Below, in pieces: positions 18,523-27,879 of a stretch of 64,000 nucleotides of DNA. Every line of letters starts with the position of its first letter. Position 1 is the first letter of the stretch. The notes under the pieces were generated by a model. That model saw only the letters and a program-made list of their open reading frames with translations. It was not told the DNA's origin and ran no database searches. Location: assembly GCA_037968475.1 (NCBI GenBank), contig JBBKVO010000053.1, positions 1 through 64,000 on the forward strand, in the 5' to 3' direction. The stretch comes from SB11 sp037968475 (lineage in GTDB: Bacteria > Bacteroidota > Bacteroidia > UBA8524). The position numbers and the translations under genes are program-made.

Positions 18523-19890
18523 TTATTTGCTCATTTCAGTAAAGTTTTTGAAAAAGTAAGGTATAGTCTCGATACCCTTTAGGTAGTTAAAAATACCGTA
18601 GTGCTCATTAGGCGAGTGTAAAGCATCACTATCTAACCCAAAACCCATAAGTACCGATTTTAACCCTAAAACTTCTTCAAACAAAGCTACAATAGGTATA
18701 CTTCCACCACCACGCGTAGGTATTGGCTTTTTACCAAAAGTAGTTTCCATTGCTTTGCTGGCAGCCAAAAACGGAATTGAATCTGTTGGAGTAAGCACAG
18801 GCTCACCACCATGATGTGGACGAACTTCAATTTTTACCGTTGAAGGAGCAATCTTTTTAAAGTGTTTAGTAAACTTCTCGGTTATTTCTTCTGATGATTG
18901 GTTGGGCACCAAACGCATAGAAATTTTTGCAAATGCTTTTGAGGGCAATACAGTTTTAGAACCTTCACCAATATAACCACCCCAAATACCATTTACATCA
19001 AGTGTTGGGCGTATACCTGTACGCTCAATGGTTGAGAAACCTTTTTCACCATCCACCTCATCAACACCCAAGTCTTTTTTATACTCGTCTAAATCAAAAG
19101 GAATTTTTGCAAGATCCCCACGGTCAACAGCACTCACTTCAAGTACATTATCATAAAACCCATCAATAGTAATATGTCCGTTTTCATCGTGCATACTAGC
19201 TATCATTTGGCTTAAAACATTTATTGGGTTTGCAACACCACCACCATACACACCTGAGTGTAAATCGCGATTAGGGCCTGTTACCTCAACCTCAACATAG
19301 CTAAGTCCTCTCAATCCCACATCAATTGATGGAGTATCATTAGCTACCATCGACGTGTCAGATATTAAAACCACATTGGCTTTTAACATCTCTTTTTTAT
19401 CTTTTATAAAAGTAGCCAAGTTAGCTGAACCCACTTCCTCTTCACCTTCAATCATAAATTTAACATTGCAAGGCAGGCTGTTTGTTTTCATCATGTATTC
19501 AAACGCCTTTAGGTGCATATAAAACTGGCCTTTATCATCGGCCGAGCCACGTGCATATATTTTACCATCACGAACAGTAGGTTCAAATGGAGGAGTATCC
19601 CACAAATTATCAGGACTAGAGGGTTGCACATCATAATGCCCATACGTAAGTATAGTTGGCAATGATGGGTCAATTATCTTTTCTCCATACACAATCGGGT
19701 GTCCGTCGGTAGGGAAAACCTGAACATTATCAGCTCCCGCTTCTTTCATTCTATCACGTACAAACTCAGCAGCGCGTTGTACATCGCCTTTAAAAGCAGA
19801 ATCGGCACTGATAGAAGGTATGCGTAGCAAATCAAAAAGTTCGTCTAAAAAACGTTGTTCGTTTTGTTTTATGTAGTCAATTGGTGTCAT
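18523..19890 (-). CDS. M20-family dipeptidase
   Basis: 455 residues, a cytosolic dinuclear-zinc peptidase. Metal site segments include 'TYGHYDVQP' with the bridging Asp in 'GSADDKGQ', and 'EGEEEVGS' with the general-base Glu-Glu pair. The conserved 'GPNRDLHSGVYGG' marks the lid/dimerisation domain. 'RGGGSIPI' and 'DALHSPNE' close the C-terminal half. It aligns with the CPG2/DUG1-like dipeptidase branch of M20 rather than with ArgE or DapE. Exact substrate is not deducible. Start ATG at 19890. Convergent with ribE. Confidence 0.92.
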   Translation of the reverse strand: MTPIDYIKQNEQRFLDELFDLLRIPSISADSAFKGDVQRAAEFVRDRMKEAGADNVQVFPTDGHPIVYGEKIIDPSLPTILTYGHYDVQPSSPDNLWDTPPFEPTVRDGKIYARGSADDKGQFYMHLKAFEYMMKTNSLPCNVKFMIEGEEEVGSANLATFIKDKKEMLKANVVLISDTSMVANDTPSIDVGLRGLSYVEVEVTGPNRDLHSGVYGGGVANPINVLSQMIASMHDENGHITIDGFYDNVLEVSAVDRGDLAKIPFDLDEYKKDLGVDEVDGEKGFSTIERTGIRPTLDVNGIWGGYIGEGSKTVLPSKAFAKISMRLVPNQSSEEITEKFTKHFKKIAPSTVKIEVRPHHGGEPVLTPTDSIPFLAASKAMETTFGKKPIPTRGGGSIPIVALFEEVLGLKSVLMGFGLDSDALHSPNEHYGIFNYLKGIETIPYFFKNFTEMSK

Positions 19891-20074
19891 ATCAAATAAA
19901 GTAAAAAGTTAAAAATCTAGTTTAATGAACCTGTATCGGCAAAAATAGTTGATAGGCATTACAATAAAAGTTTTTTTGAAAAGTTAAACCCCTTATGCAA
20001 CCCATTTATAATATAAACGTCTTATATATGTTAAGGCATTATGTATAAAAACACAGGTGTTTATTAATGAAACG

Positions 20075-20104
20075 TTTGATAAACCCTATTTTTTTCTATT
20101 TTTG
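20075..20104 (+). promoter_or_regulatory. promoter of the Kelch protein gene
   Basis: TTTG at 20075-20078, an 18-base spacer, then TATTTTTG at 20097-20104. Both boxes match the Bacteroidota sigma-A consensus. The ATG is 36 bp downstream. Confidence 0.6.
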
Positions 20105-20139
20105 TTGAAACGAGATTTGGCAAAGTACGCACTAACTCT

Positions 20140-23100
20140 ATGAAAAAATACATACTAATCTTTCTGATTGCCTTTGTAACAGGCTTCGTGAACCAATCGA
20201 TGGGGCAATTAAAAACCCCACCGCCAATTAATCCTAACATTCCTAACCAATGGTCTGCTATAACTTCAATGGATACAGGATTGCATTCGCCTGCTTCATT
20301 CTCTATTGGAACAAAAATTTACGTTGTTGTGGGTGATACCACCAGCCAATTTTTTAGAGGCCGATTGGTGGCCACCACTTGGGCATACGATACCGTATCA
20401 AAAGCTTGGACTAGGCGCGCTCCTTTTCCGGGCAAACTGCGTATTGGTGCTGTTGGTTTTAGTATTGGCAATAAAGGATATATTGGTGGCGGCCGTAACT
20501 TTGGTAAGCCAGACTCACTAAATAACACCATCAACTTAAACCGAGATACTTTTAAAGTTATCAGCACAGCCCCAAAAACTTGGGAACGTATTGATACCGC
20601 ACTTACTTACACCAATGCAAAAGGTGATTCAGTATTGAATGATTTTTGGGAGTATGACCCTTCTGCAAATAAATGGACGAAAAAAGCTGATATACCAGGC
20701 ACCATAATGGGAAGAGCATATCCTGTTGGTTTTGCAATGAATGGCAAAGGATATATTGGTTTGGGATATGATAATATAGATATAAAAGGAACAACAACAC
20801 CCGCTGTTTCTACTGTTATTGGCCCATATATTGATAGTATTGTGCACACGCAAACTGCCCCGGGCCCCCCACCAAAATATAAAATTGACACCATATTTAG
20901 ACAAGTAATAAAAACGGAAATAGATTCTGTTTTTACTGATGATATTAAATACTTGAATGATATGTACGAGTATGACCCTACAGCGAATTCTTGGACTAAA
21001 AAAGCTGATTTTCCTGGTCAACCCAGAGCATATTCAAGTGCAATGCCTCTTTATACTACAGTAGCTATCGGACTTGGCAGGGGTGATTCAATTCCTGATG
21101 TATTATACGATGACTTTTATGTTTTCAACCCTACTGCTAATAGTTGGGTAAGAACTAATGATTTTCCAGCTTCAAAACGTTATGGTGCCTCTGCATTTGG
21201 TTTAGGTTTCTTAGGCTACATAGCCGGTGGCTCTGATGGTCTACCACGAAAAGATTTTTATGAATATAACGATATCTCTAAAACATGGGATCGTTTACCC
21301 AATCTTCCTGATTCTGCCCGTTCATTAGGTATAGGTGGCATAATAGGTAAAATGGGGTATTTTGGTATTGGCGCTGGTGTAAAGAAAAGCTATGATAACA
21401 TTTTCAAATGGCCTGTTGACACTAATCGCGTAACTATTACCTCTATACCCACAGGGCCATTTTGCGGTGGTGAAACTGTAGCAATTAATTATGTAGTTTC
21501 AAATGGTATTACACTAAAACCAGGTAATAACTTTACTGTAGAAATATCTGATTCAACAGGTAGTTTCTTCTTCCCTGCTACTTGTAGTGTTATTCCATCA
21601 ACAAACACAAGTGGTACGTTAAATTTTACGATACCGACGTCTACTCTCGAAGGAATAGGTTATAAGTTTAGAGTATTGGCATCTAATCCAAATATGACAG
21701 GTAATCCAACCTCTTCTTCTTTTGTAGTGCGCCAAGTACCAAGTATAAATACAGGGCCATTTGCTGATTCAACTTGTATACAAGCCAGTACACTTATACG
21801 TGTAGATGCTTCTGGAACAGACCTAACTTTCCAATGGAAAAAGAATGGTGTGAACCTTTCAAACGGAGCAAATATTTCAGGTGTAGATAATGATTCATTA
21901 ATAATAGCCAGCGCTTCATTAAGCGATGCAGGTAACTACACTGTTGAGATTTCTGGTGCTTGTTCTCCTAAAGTAACTTCAAGTGCAGTACCTTTAGTAG
22001 TTCAAAATATCCCTCCTCCAACTATCACTCTTCAACCAGTGAAAGATACTGTTTGCGAAGGCTCTAGCAAATCATTTACTATAAATGCAACGGGTTCAAA
22101 ACTTAACTACCGTTGGATGAAAGGTAAAGACACTGTGCGCAATAGCCCATTTATTATCGGTGCAGCTACACCTACACTAACAATTAATCCCACAAGACTT
22201 ACAGATTCAGGATTATATAGATGTATCGTATTTGAAGCCTGTGGTTCTCGCACTGTTACAGATACAGCAAAACTTAATTTTTACCTAAGCACCCAAATAT
22301 TAGAACAACCAGTAAACGTTGATACTGTTGAGTTTGTTGATATTGGATTTAAAGTAAAAACACAAGGTAAAAACAATAAATTCCAATGGTTTAAAGGCAA
22401 TACCCCACTAAACGATGGAGTTAAATATGACGGAACTAAAACCGACTCAATAACTATTAAAAACCTTATAATGAGTGATGTAGGATTTTATAGAGTAGAG
22501 GTAAAAGGTGATTGCGGAACAACTCAAAAATCGCTATTAGGATTGTTAGAGATTGACCCAATGCCGGTAATTACTCAACAACCTGATACTACATCTGATT
22601 GTGAAGGCTCAACCGTATTCTTCTCTATAAAAGTTGATGGTGCCGATATCATATATATATGGCGCAAAAATGGAACTCCATTAAACAATGTGGGTAATAT
22701 TAGCGGTGCTGATACAAGAACACTTGTAATAAGTGGTATTTCAGCAGGTGATAATGGCACATACGACTGCCAAGTTTCAACAGGGCCATACACAAAAGTT
22801 GTATCAGACCCTGCAACACTGCTTGTTAAACCTGTACCACCAAAACCAACTGTTAATAGCTTTGGTGCTAACTTTATTCAATCAAGTGTTAGCGGAAATT
22901 TCTATCGTTGGTATATTGATAATATTTACGAAGCTTCTTTATCTGGTCAAACAGTTAAAGTAACTAAAGTGGGCGACTACCGCGTAAGGGTTACCAAAGA
23001 TGGTTGTATATCTCCCCTATCTGACCCCTACTTCTGGTTCCCAACCACTGGTATAGCTGATGTAAATGCTGGAAGTATTAACCTATATCCAAACCCTGCT

Positions 23101-23310
23101 ACTACTTCAGTTGATGTTGAAATACCATCAACCATTACTAACGGAACCATCAAAGTATTTGATATTGTTGGTAAACAAGTATCTGTGGTAAACATTAATA
23201 ATGCTACTACATACAAACTAAACCTAAGTGGCTTAAACCAAGGTATGTATTACATCACTGTATCTGCAGCCGATGGCACTACCTATGTAGGTAAACTGAT
23301 TAAAGAATAA
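20140..23310 (+). CDS. secreted Kelch-repeat/Ig-like T9SS cargo
   Basis: 1056 residues. Signal peptide at 1-23 ('NQSMGQ'). Residues about 35-430 hold Kelch-type units ('W..K.DFPG..R', 'GYIGGG', 'EYDPTANSWTKKADFPG') that should form a beta-propeller. About 430-930 carry an Ig-like segment and four Ig-like modules, most with 'W.K.G..L.....I.G......I......SD.G.Y.C.V' patterns. A T9SS type A domain starts at 'INLYPNPATTS'. It is an extracellular surface protein; ligand unknown. Kelch propeller plus Ig stalk suggests adhesion or polymer binding, which is inference. Monocistronic, with its own promoter and hairpin terminator. Confidence 0.88.
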   Translation: MKKYILIFLIAFVTGFVNQSMGQLKTPPPINPNIPNQWSAITSMDTGLHSPASFSIGTKIYVVVGDTTSQFFRGRLVATTWAYDTVSKAWTRRAPFPGKLRIGAVGFSIGNKGYIGGGRNFGKPDSLNNTINLNRDTFKVISTAPKTWERIDTALTYTNAKGDSVLNDFWEYDPSANKWTKKADIPGTIMGRAYPVGFAMNGKGYIGLGYDNIDIKGTTTPAVSTVIGPYIDSIVHTQTAPGPPPKYKIDTIFRQVIKTEIDSVFTDDIKYLNDMYEYDPTANSWTKKADFPGQPRAYSSAMPLYTTVAIGLGRGDSIPDVLYDDFYVFNPTANSWVRTNDFPASKRYGASAFGLGFLGYIAGGSDGLPRKDFYEYNDISKTWDRLPNLPDSARSLGIGGIIGKMGYFGIGAGVKKSYDNIFKWPVDTNRVTITSIPTGPFCGGETVAINYVVSNGITLKPGNNFTVEISDSTGSFFFPATCSVIPSTNTSGTLNFTIPTSTLEGIGYKFRVLASNPNMTGNPTSSSFVVRQVPSINTGPFADSTCIQASTLIRVDASGTDLTFQWKKNGVNLSNGANISGVDNDSLIIASASLSDAGNYTVEISGACSPKVTSSAVPLVVQNIPPPTITLQPVKDTVCEGSSKSFTINATGSKLNYRWMKGKDTVRNSPFIIGAATPTLTINPTRLTDSGLYRCIVFEACGSRTVTDTAKLNFYLSTQILEQPVNVDTVEFVDIGFKVKTQGKNNKFQWFKGNTPLNDGVKYDGTKTDSITIKNLIMSDVGFYRVEVKGDCGTTQKSLLGLLEIDPMPVITQQPDTTSDCEGSTVFFSIKVDGADIIYIWRKNGTPLNNVGNISGADTRTLVISGISAGDNGTYDCQVSTGPYTKVVSDPATLLVKPVPPKPTVNSFGANFIQSSVSGNFYRWYIDNIYEASLSGQTVKVTKVGDYRVRVTKDGCISPLSDPYFWFPTTGIADVNAGSINLYPNPATTSVDVEIPSTITNGTIKVFDIVGKQVSVVNINNATTYKLNLSGLNQGMYYITVSAADGTTYVGKLIKE

Positions 23311-23329
23311 TCTTAACTAAATTTTATAC

Positions 23330-23364
23330 AAAGCCGCCCTTTTATAAAGGGCGGCTTTTTTATT
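23330..23364 (+). terminator. terminator after the Kelch protein gene
   Basis: 13-bp stem AAAGCCGCCCTTT (23330-23342) / AAAGGGCGGCTTT (23346-23358) with loop TAT, followed by a T run. Confidence 0.92.
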
Positions 23365-23429
23365 TACGGCCTGTTGATATTTATTTACCGTCATTGCAGT
23401 GCAAGGGCTTAATTTTGATACCTTATTAC

Positions 23430-25748
23430 ATGATGCAACATACTGACTCAGATTTTTTAAAAGACCTAAACCCTGAACAAAGGCTAGCAGTAGAAAATAC
23501 TGAAGGCCCTGTAATGATAATTGCAGGCGCAGGTTCAGGAAAAACCCGTGTACTCACCTACCGTATAGTTAATTTAATGAAAAAAGGGGTAGACCCTTTT
23601 AATATACTTTCCCTCACCTTTACCAACAAAGCCGCTCGCGAAATGAAAGAGCGTATTGCCAAATTGGTGGGCGATGAGGCTCGCAATTTATGGATGGGCA
23701 CTTTCCACTCTGTATTTGCAAAAATATTACGCATCGAAGGTGAAAAACTAGGCTACCCTTCTAACTTCACTATATACGATACTGACGATAGCAAAAGCCT
23801 TATAAAAAGTATACTAAAAGAAATGGGCTTGGATGATAAGGTATATAAACCGGGTATGGTGCTAAACCGCATATCATCGGCAAAAAATAACCTCATCAAT
23901 GCACAGCAATATCTTAACACACCCGAATTGGTTGGTTACGACCTTAACACAGGCAAACCAAAAATTGCTGAAATTTTTATGAACTATACCCAAAGGTGTT
24001 TTAGGGCAGGAGCAATGGATTTTGACGATATACTGTTAAAAACCAACGAGCTATTGGCCAAATTTCCCGATGTGGTAAACAAATACCAATACAAGTTTAA
24101 ATATGTAATGGTAGATGAGTTTCAAGATACTAACCACGTGCAGTACTCAATCGTGCGTAGGCTATCAGCCATGAACGAGAATATTTGTGTAGTGGGTGAT
24201 GATGCACAAAGTATATATGCTTTTCGTGGAGCTACTATAAAAAATATTCTAAATTTTGAGAAAGACTACCCTGATTTGAAGGTGTATAAGCTGGAACAAA
24301 ATTACCGCAGCACGCAAAATATTGTAAACGCCGCAGGGGTTGTGATTGCTAATAATAAAGAACAACTTAAAAAAGAAGTTTGGACGGACAACGAAGAAGG
24401 TGAAAAAATAAAAGTGTTGCGTGCCAGCACGGATAATGAGGAAGGCAAGCTGGTAGCCGAAGGCATATTTGAAGAAAAAATGCGCTACCACCGCCCCAAC
24501 AGCGATTTTGCCATACTATACCGTACCAATGCACAATCAAGGGCAATGGAAGAAGCTTTGCGCAAGCAAAACATACCCTATAGAATATATGGCGGCCTTT
24601 CATTTTATCACAGAAAAGAGATAAAAGACCTTTTGGGCTACTTGCGCATGACCATAAATCCGCAGGATGAAGAAGCCCTAAAGCGTGTAATTAACTACCC
24701 TGTTCGCGGTATTGGCAAAACTACAATTGATAAACTAGTGGTATTGGCCGATATGAACCAATGCAGCCTTTGGGATATTGTTAGTAATGCACACAATTTT
24801 ATCGATCTGAAAGGTGCAATAAACAACCTGAACGATTTTAAAAACATGATACTGAGCTTCACCGCATTGGCAAAAAAACAAAATGCCTACGATGTAGCTA
24901 CTTATATAGCCAAGCAAACGGGTTTGCTAAAAACCTTGTACGAAGATAAATCGATAGAGGGTGTTAGCCGATACGAGAATATTGTGGAGCTACTAAACGG
25001 TATTAAAGAATTTACCGAAGATGATACCAGCGAGGTAGAAAAAACCATTGATGTGTATATGCAAGATATTGCATTACTAACTGATGCTGATAAGGACGAT
25101 GAAAGTGATAACGATAAGGTGAAGATGATGACTATACACGCGGCCAAAGGCTTAGAGTTTCCCGTTGTGTATATTGTTGGGTTAGAAGAAAACCTATTTC
25201 CTTCACAGCTATCGCTAAACAGTAGGCAAGAGTTGGAAGAAGAACGCAGGTTGTTTTATGTAGCCATAACCCGTGCAGAAGCTAAACTAAACCTAACATT
25301 TGCCACATCACGTTTCCGTTTTGGAAGTATCACCTTTTCAGAGCCTAGCAGGTTTATTACAGAGATAGATTCAAAATACCTTGCACTCGACCCACGTATG
25401 GTAAAAAATGCTGCTCCAGCACCAAAACAAGGTGGGTTCAACTATTCAAACTCATACGGAAAAAGTCCGCAAGCACCACAAAAGAAAACTACCGTTTCAC
25501 CAAGTTTCACTTCAAGCATAAAACCAAAATCGGTTACTCCTGTTGGTTACAAACCCGACCCTAATTTTACTCCACAAGATACTAGTGGATTAACTGAAGG
25601 TATGCAAGTAGTACACCAACGTTTTGGTGCAGGCCAAGTATTAAAAGTTGAAGGTGCGGGCGATAACCGCAAAGCCACAATAGCATTTAAAGATGCGGGC
25701 GAGAAACAATTGGTACTAAAATTTGCCAAACTGCAAATAGTAAGATAG
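23430..25748 (+). CDS. pcrA: PcrA/UvrD-type superfamily 1 DNA helicase
   Basis: 772 residues from the ATG at 23430. A longer reading from TTG at 23394 is possible, but the ATG pair at 23430/23433 immediately precedes the conserved 'DLNPEQRLAVE' start. It unwinds DNA 3'-5' in repair and replication-conflict resolution. Walker A 'GAGSGKT' (33-39), motif Ia 'LTFTNKAAREMK', Walker B 'VDEFQDTN', motif III 'DDAQSIYAFRGA', motif IV 'LEQNYRST', motif V 'MTIHAAKGLEFPVVYIVG' and motif VI 'VAITRAEAKL' are all intact. The C-terminal ~55 residues ('GMQVVHQRFGAGQVLKVEG') form the Tudor-like domain that contacts RNA polymerase in PcrA. Linker about 670-720 is Pro/Ser/Lys rich. Confidence 0.95.
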   Translation: MMQHTDSDFLKDLNPEQRLAVENTEGPVMIIAGAGSGKTRVLTYRIVNLMKKGVDPFNILSLTFTNKAAREMKERIAKLVGDEARNLWMGTFHSVFAKILRIEGEKLGYPSNFTIYDTDDSKSLIKSILKEMGLDDKVYKPGMVLNRISSAKNNLINAQQYLNTPELVGYDLNTGKPKIAEIFMNYTQRCFRAGAMDFDDILLKTNELLAKFPDVVNKYQYKFKYVMVDEFQDTNHVQYSIVRRLSAMNENICVVGDDAQSIYAFRGATIKNILNFEKDYPDLKVYKLEQNYRSTQNIVNAAGVVIANNKEQLKKEVWTDNEEGEKIKVLRASTDNEEGKLVAEGIFEEKMRYHRPNSDFAILYRTNAQSRAMEEALRKQNIPYRIYGGLSFYHRKEIKDLLGYLRMTINPQDEEALKRVINYPVRGIGKTTIDKLVVLADMNQCSLWDIVSNAHNFIDLKGAINNLNDFKNMILSFTALAKKQNAYDVATYIAKQTGLLKTLYEDKSIEGVSRYENIVELLNGIKEFTEDDTSEVEKTIDVYMQDIALLTDADKDDESDNDKVKMMTIHAAKGLEFPVVYIVGLEENLFPSQLSLNSRQELEEERRLFYVAITRAEAKLNLTFATSRFRFGSITFSEPSRFITEIDSKYLALDPRMVKNAAPAPKQGGFNYSNSYGKSPQAPQKKTTVSPSFTSSIKPKSVTPVGYKPDPNFTPQDTSGLTEGMQVVHQRFGAGQVLKVEGAGDNRKATIAFKDAGEKQLVLKFAKLQIVR

Positions 25749-25759
25749 CGACTTATAAA

Positions 25760-25790
25760 AAATCCTCGCCCCCTTTGGGGGCGAGGATTT
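25760..25790. terminator. bidirectional terminator after pcrA
   Basis: Perfect 14-bp stem AAATCCTCGCCCCC (25760-25773) / GGGGGCGAGGATTT (25777-25790) with loop TTT. The minus-strand gene ending at 25812 converges on it. Confidence 0.92.
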
Positions 25791-25811
25791 TGCTTTACTT
25801 CACAATAGCAA

Positions 25812-26258
25812 TTATCCTATCAAACTATTTGCAAGCTCCTGCCATTTGTGCAAAAGCTCATTTTCATTGCTTATTGAGAAATTATTATTTTGTGCACTAT
25901 AAAACAGCAAGCTCACATCTGCTTGCGAGTTACCCAACTCAAAAACCAACTCAAGTTGTTCCACCCATATTTTACTTTTACTTCTAGTCTCAATTTCCCT
26001 AGAACGTTTTACAAAAGATAAATCAATCACGATATCCTTTTTTACATCACTTGTGATATAAAAAAGTTTTTTTGATGTCTTATCAACCCCAATAGCAACA
26101 GCACCCCACACATCATACTCATCTATATTACTATTGTTTGCACCAGCTAAATGTTGCAACATTTTCAACATTTTTCTTTCACCTCTAACCTTCATGCCAT
26201 TAAAATATACAATTGGCCCAACTATGGCCAACAGTATTATTATACTTGTTGTTATCAT
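25812..26258 (-). CDS. hypothetical single-pass membrane protein
   Basis: 148 residues from the ATG at 26258. A longer frame reaches 26375 but its first 39 residues look non-coding. A transmembrane segment at about 2-22 ('IIILLAIVGPIVYFNG') precedes a soluble domain with 'MLKMLQHLAG', 'DVWGAVAIGVDKTSKKLFYI' and a charged stretch. The pattern 'A.GVD...K.L.YI' suggests a small PH-like or beta-sandwich fold, but I do not recognise a family. It follows another orphan membrane gene on the same strand. Confidence 0.6.
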   Translation of the reverse strand: MITTSIIILLAIVGPIVYFNGMKVRGERKMLKMLQHLAGANNSNIDEYDVWGAVAIGVDKTSKKLFYITSDVKKDIVIDLSFVKRSREIETRSKSKIWVEQLELVFELGNSQADVSLLFYSAQNNNFSISNENELLHKWQELANSLIG

Positions 26259-26368
26259 TGTTACTAAAATTTTTTTTAAACCAAAAAAACGAACAGACGG
26301 AAGCAAGCACATACGCTCTTTGCATAATTGTGTCTGTAAAAAAAGAAAATTAGAAGGTTTATACGCTA

Positions 26369-26743
26369 TTACCAATGACTATGGAAAGGGTAAATTATAT
26401 CTACCGAAGGTAAATATGGAAGTGCTGTATTTGTGTGTGATAGATAACACGCAATTTTATTTATCAGGTCAAACTCAAGATTTTTCCATCCTTCAATAAA
26501 ACTTTTAAGTTGGTTTTTAAAGGTCGAAAGTGGCAGTTGTGTTGAGCCACCAGCATCAATTTGGGTAGCTGCTGATAAATTAAAAACACTTACTTTAGAT
26601 AGAAAATGATTTGACTCAGTTTCTTGATTATCTACTGCTAATGACTGAGTAGCTAGTCGTTGCCCAGTAAAAAAAAGACTAAAAGCAAAACAACAAAGAA
26701 TAGTTATTGCATAGTATACAAGTATCCTTTTTTGTTTAAACAT
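26369..26743 (-). CDS. hypothetical membrane-anchored protein
   Basis: 124 residues. An N-terminal hydrophobic segment ('RILVYYAITILCCFAFSLFF', about 6-25) is followed by a soluble tail with no recognised domain. Start ATG at 26743. It lies upstream of the other orphan gene on the same strand with a 110-bp gap. The two may form a lineage-specific pair. Coding status is moderately certain only. Confidence 0.45.
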   Translation of the reverse strand: MFKQKRILVYYAITILCCFAFSLFFTGQRLATQSLAVDNQETESNHFLSKVSVFNLSAATQIDAGGSTQLPLSTFKNQLKSFIEGWKNLEFDLINKIACYLSHTNTALPYLPSVDIIYPFHSHW

Positions 26744-26917
26744 ACTACAAAGGTATAGATTTGGTTATGTTCAAATAAAAATATTTATTCCATTCGCTCT
26801 TTATAAATTATCTTCTCAAAAACTTGTTTTTTGTAACCTATTGGACTTTTACTATCTGGAAGTAGTAAGTACTTTGCCTTCATCAGACTACTTTTATTCA
26901 AAACACAAAATATATCA
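26744..26917. other. intergenic DNA, nothing recognised
   Basis: AT-rich spacer between the orphan membrane gene and the reductase remnant. No hairpin, repeat or open frame stands out. It may hold further decayed 5' sequence of the remnant. Confidence 0.4.
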
Positions 26918-27176
26918 GCAAATGCACAGAGAGGTATTATGGTAAACCCGCGTATGCTTTCTGAGAGTCTATCAAGTATTTATTAGCGGTAACCGATAGT
27001 GAAGCAAAAGAAAACGGTTAAGGGTATACTACAATCGTTTGGATGGATGAATGAAGAAATGCTTGATTTGGGAGACAATAACCACCGCTAGGGGTACAGA
27101 AATGTTGCTACCGCTTTGGCTACGTATTTACGGGGCGACAAAAAACGGGGCTTTTAACCTGAAAATAGTAAAATAA
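26918..27176 (+). pseudogene. 3' remnant of an NADP-dependent F420-reductase-like gene
   Basis: Reading across frames gives consecutive fragments of one protein: 'ANAQRGIMVNPRML', then 'VYQVFISGN', then 'DSEAKEN', then 'TVKGILQSFGWMNEEMLDLGD', then 'ITTARGTEMLLPLWLRIYG' and 'ATKNGAFNLKIVK' to a TAA at 27174-27176. This order matches the C-terminal half of NAD(P)-binding F420-dependent oxidoreductase-family reductases (the pattern 'MVNP...VFISGND..AK..V..IL..FGW....DLGDI..ARGTE...PLW'). At least three frame changes separate the fragments, and the N-terminal Rossmann half is missing. No intact copy is in the window. Confidence 0.8.
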
Positions 27177-27346
27177 CGTACCGTTATATCACCCAGAAAA
27201 TTGGGTGGTTGCTACCTATTATATAACAAGCCATTACATTTACTTTGTACTCGATGTGTGTATAAATTACATTAGGTATAGCACCAAATATTTGCCCCTT
27301 GTTACTGATAGCTTTACTGGGCAAATAGCTATGAACCTCTCATGAT

Positions 27347-27378
27347 AAAAACCCGCTCCGGGATGGAAGCGGGTTTTT
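27347..27378 (-). terminator. terminator after the DUF2892 gene
   Basis: 11-bp stem AAAAACCCGCT (27347-27357...) / AGCGGGTTTTT (27368-27378) with a 10-nt loop. On the minus strand it ends in a T run, 23 bp past the DUF2892 stop. It can also act on plus-strand readthrough. Confidence 0.85.
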
Positions 27379-27400
27379 TATTTAACCACAAAAAGAATAT

Positions 27401-27613
27401 TTATTTTTTTGATTCAACCGGACAGGTGCTCATACCAAAAATGGTATATAGAGGGCAAAAACTTACCAAACTGGTAAGTACAAATATTACCGCTAACACC
27501 ATTAGTACTATACCTAAAGTACCTGTAATTATGTTATTAAAAAATAAAAGCGCAACAACAACCGCAACTATCAAACGGATAATTCTATCGGTATTTCCAA
27601 CATTTTTTTTCAT
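27401..27613 (-). CDS. DUF2892 (YgaP-type) membrane protein
   Basis: 70 residues. The N-terminus 'MKKNVGNTDRIIRL' is followed by two close hydrophobic helices (about 14-32 and 34-55) and the family ending 'CPLYTIFGMSTCP', with two Cys. DUF2892 proteins are small inner-membrane proteins, sometimes fused to rhodanese domains. Function is not settled, and a link with sulfur/redox handling is inference. It lies 12 bp after a 32-codon frame encoding another membrane peptide and downstream of a thioredoxin-fold gene. Confidence 0.9.
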   Translation of the reverse strand: MKKNVGNTDRIIRLIVAVVVALLFFNNIITGTLGIVLMVLAVIFVLTSLVSFCPLYTIFGMSTCPVESKK

Positions 27614-27625
27614 AGTGTTATGTAT

Positions 27626-27724
27626 TTAGTTAATATATTCTATTAATAAAGCTATTACAGTAGCTATGGCTATGCAGCTAAGGCATACCAACACAAACTT
27701 CACTGTTTTGCTTTTAAAATTCAT
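27626..27724 (-). CDS. 32-residue membrane miniprotein
   Basis: Frame of 32 codons from ATG (27722-27724) to TAA (27626-27628). It encodes a basic start 'MNFKSKTVKF' followed by one helix 'VLVCLSCIAIATVIALLI' and a short 'EYIN' tail. It sits 12 bp before the DUF2892 gene on the same strand, which supports translation as a two-gene unit. No similarity recognised. Composition (positive N-terminus, then one membrane helix) is what a real small membrane protein would show, but chance cannot be excluded. Confidence 0.5.
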   Translation of the reverse strand: MNFKSKTVKFVLVCLSCIAIATVIALLIEYIN

Positions 27725-27802
27725 CAATCAAAATTAGCAACTACTACCTTGAAAAACAGTGATATATATCATGTTTTAAAATAAAAAACAAACAACTTTA
27801 GT

Positions 27803-27846
27803 AAGCATAAAAAAAGAAAGGTTGCAACATCCCGTCGCAGCCTTTC
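27803..27846 (-). terminator. terminator after the tandem thioredoxin gene
   Basis: On the minus strand GAAAGGCTGC pairs with GCAACCTTTC (27837-27846 with 27816-27825, one G-U pair), followed by CTTTTTTTAT. It lies 33 bp past the stop. Confidence 0.85.
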
Positions 27847-27879
27847 ACCCTTGCATTAAAGCCTATGAAAAAGCACTAT

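Noticed and set aside
23394..23429. Longer pcrA start from TTG
   Set aside because: The extra residues do not match the conserved N-terminus, while ATG at 23430 directly precedes it.
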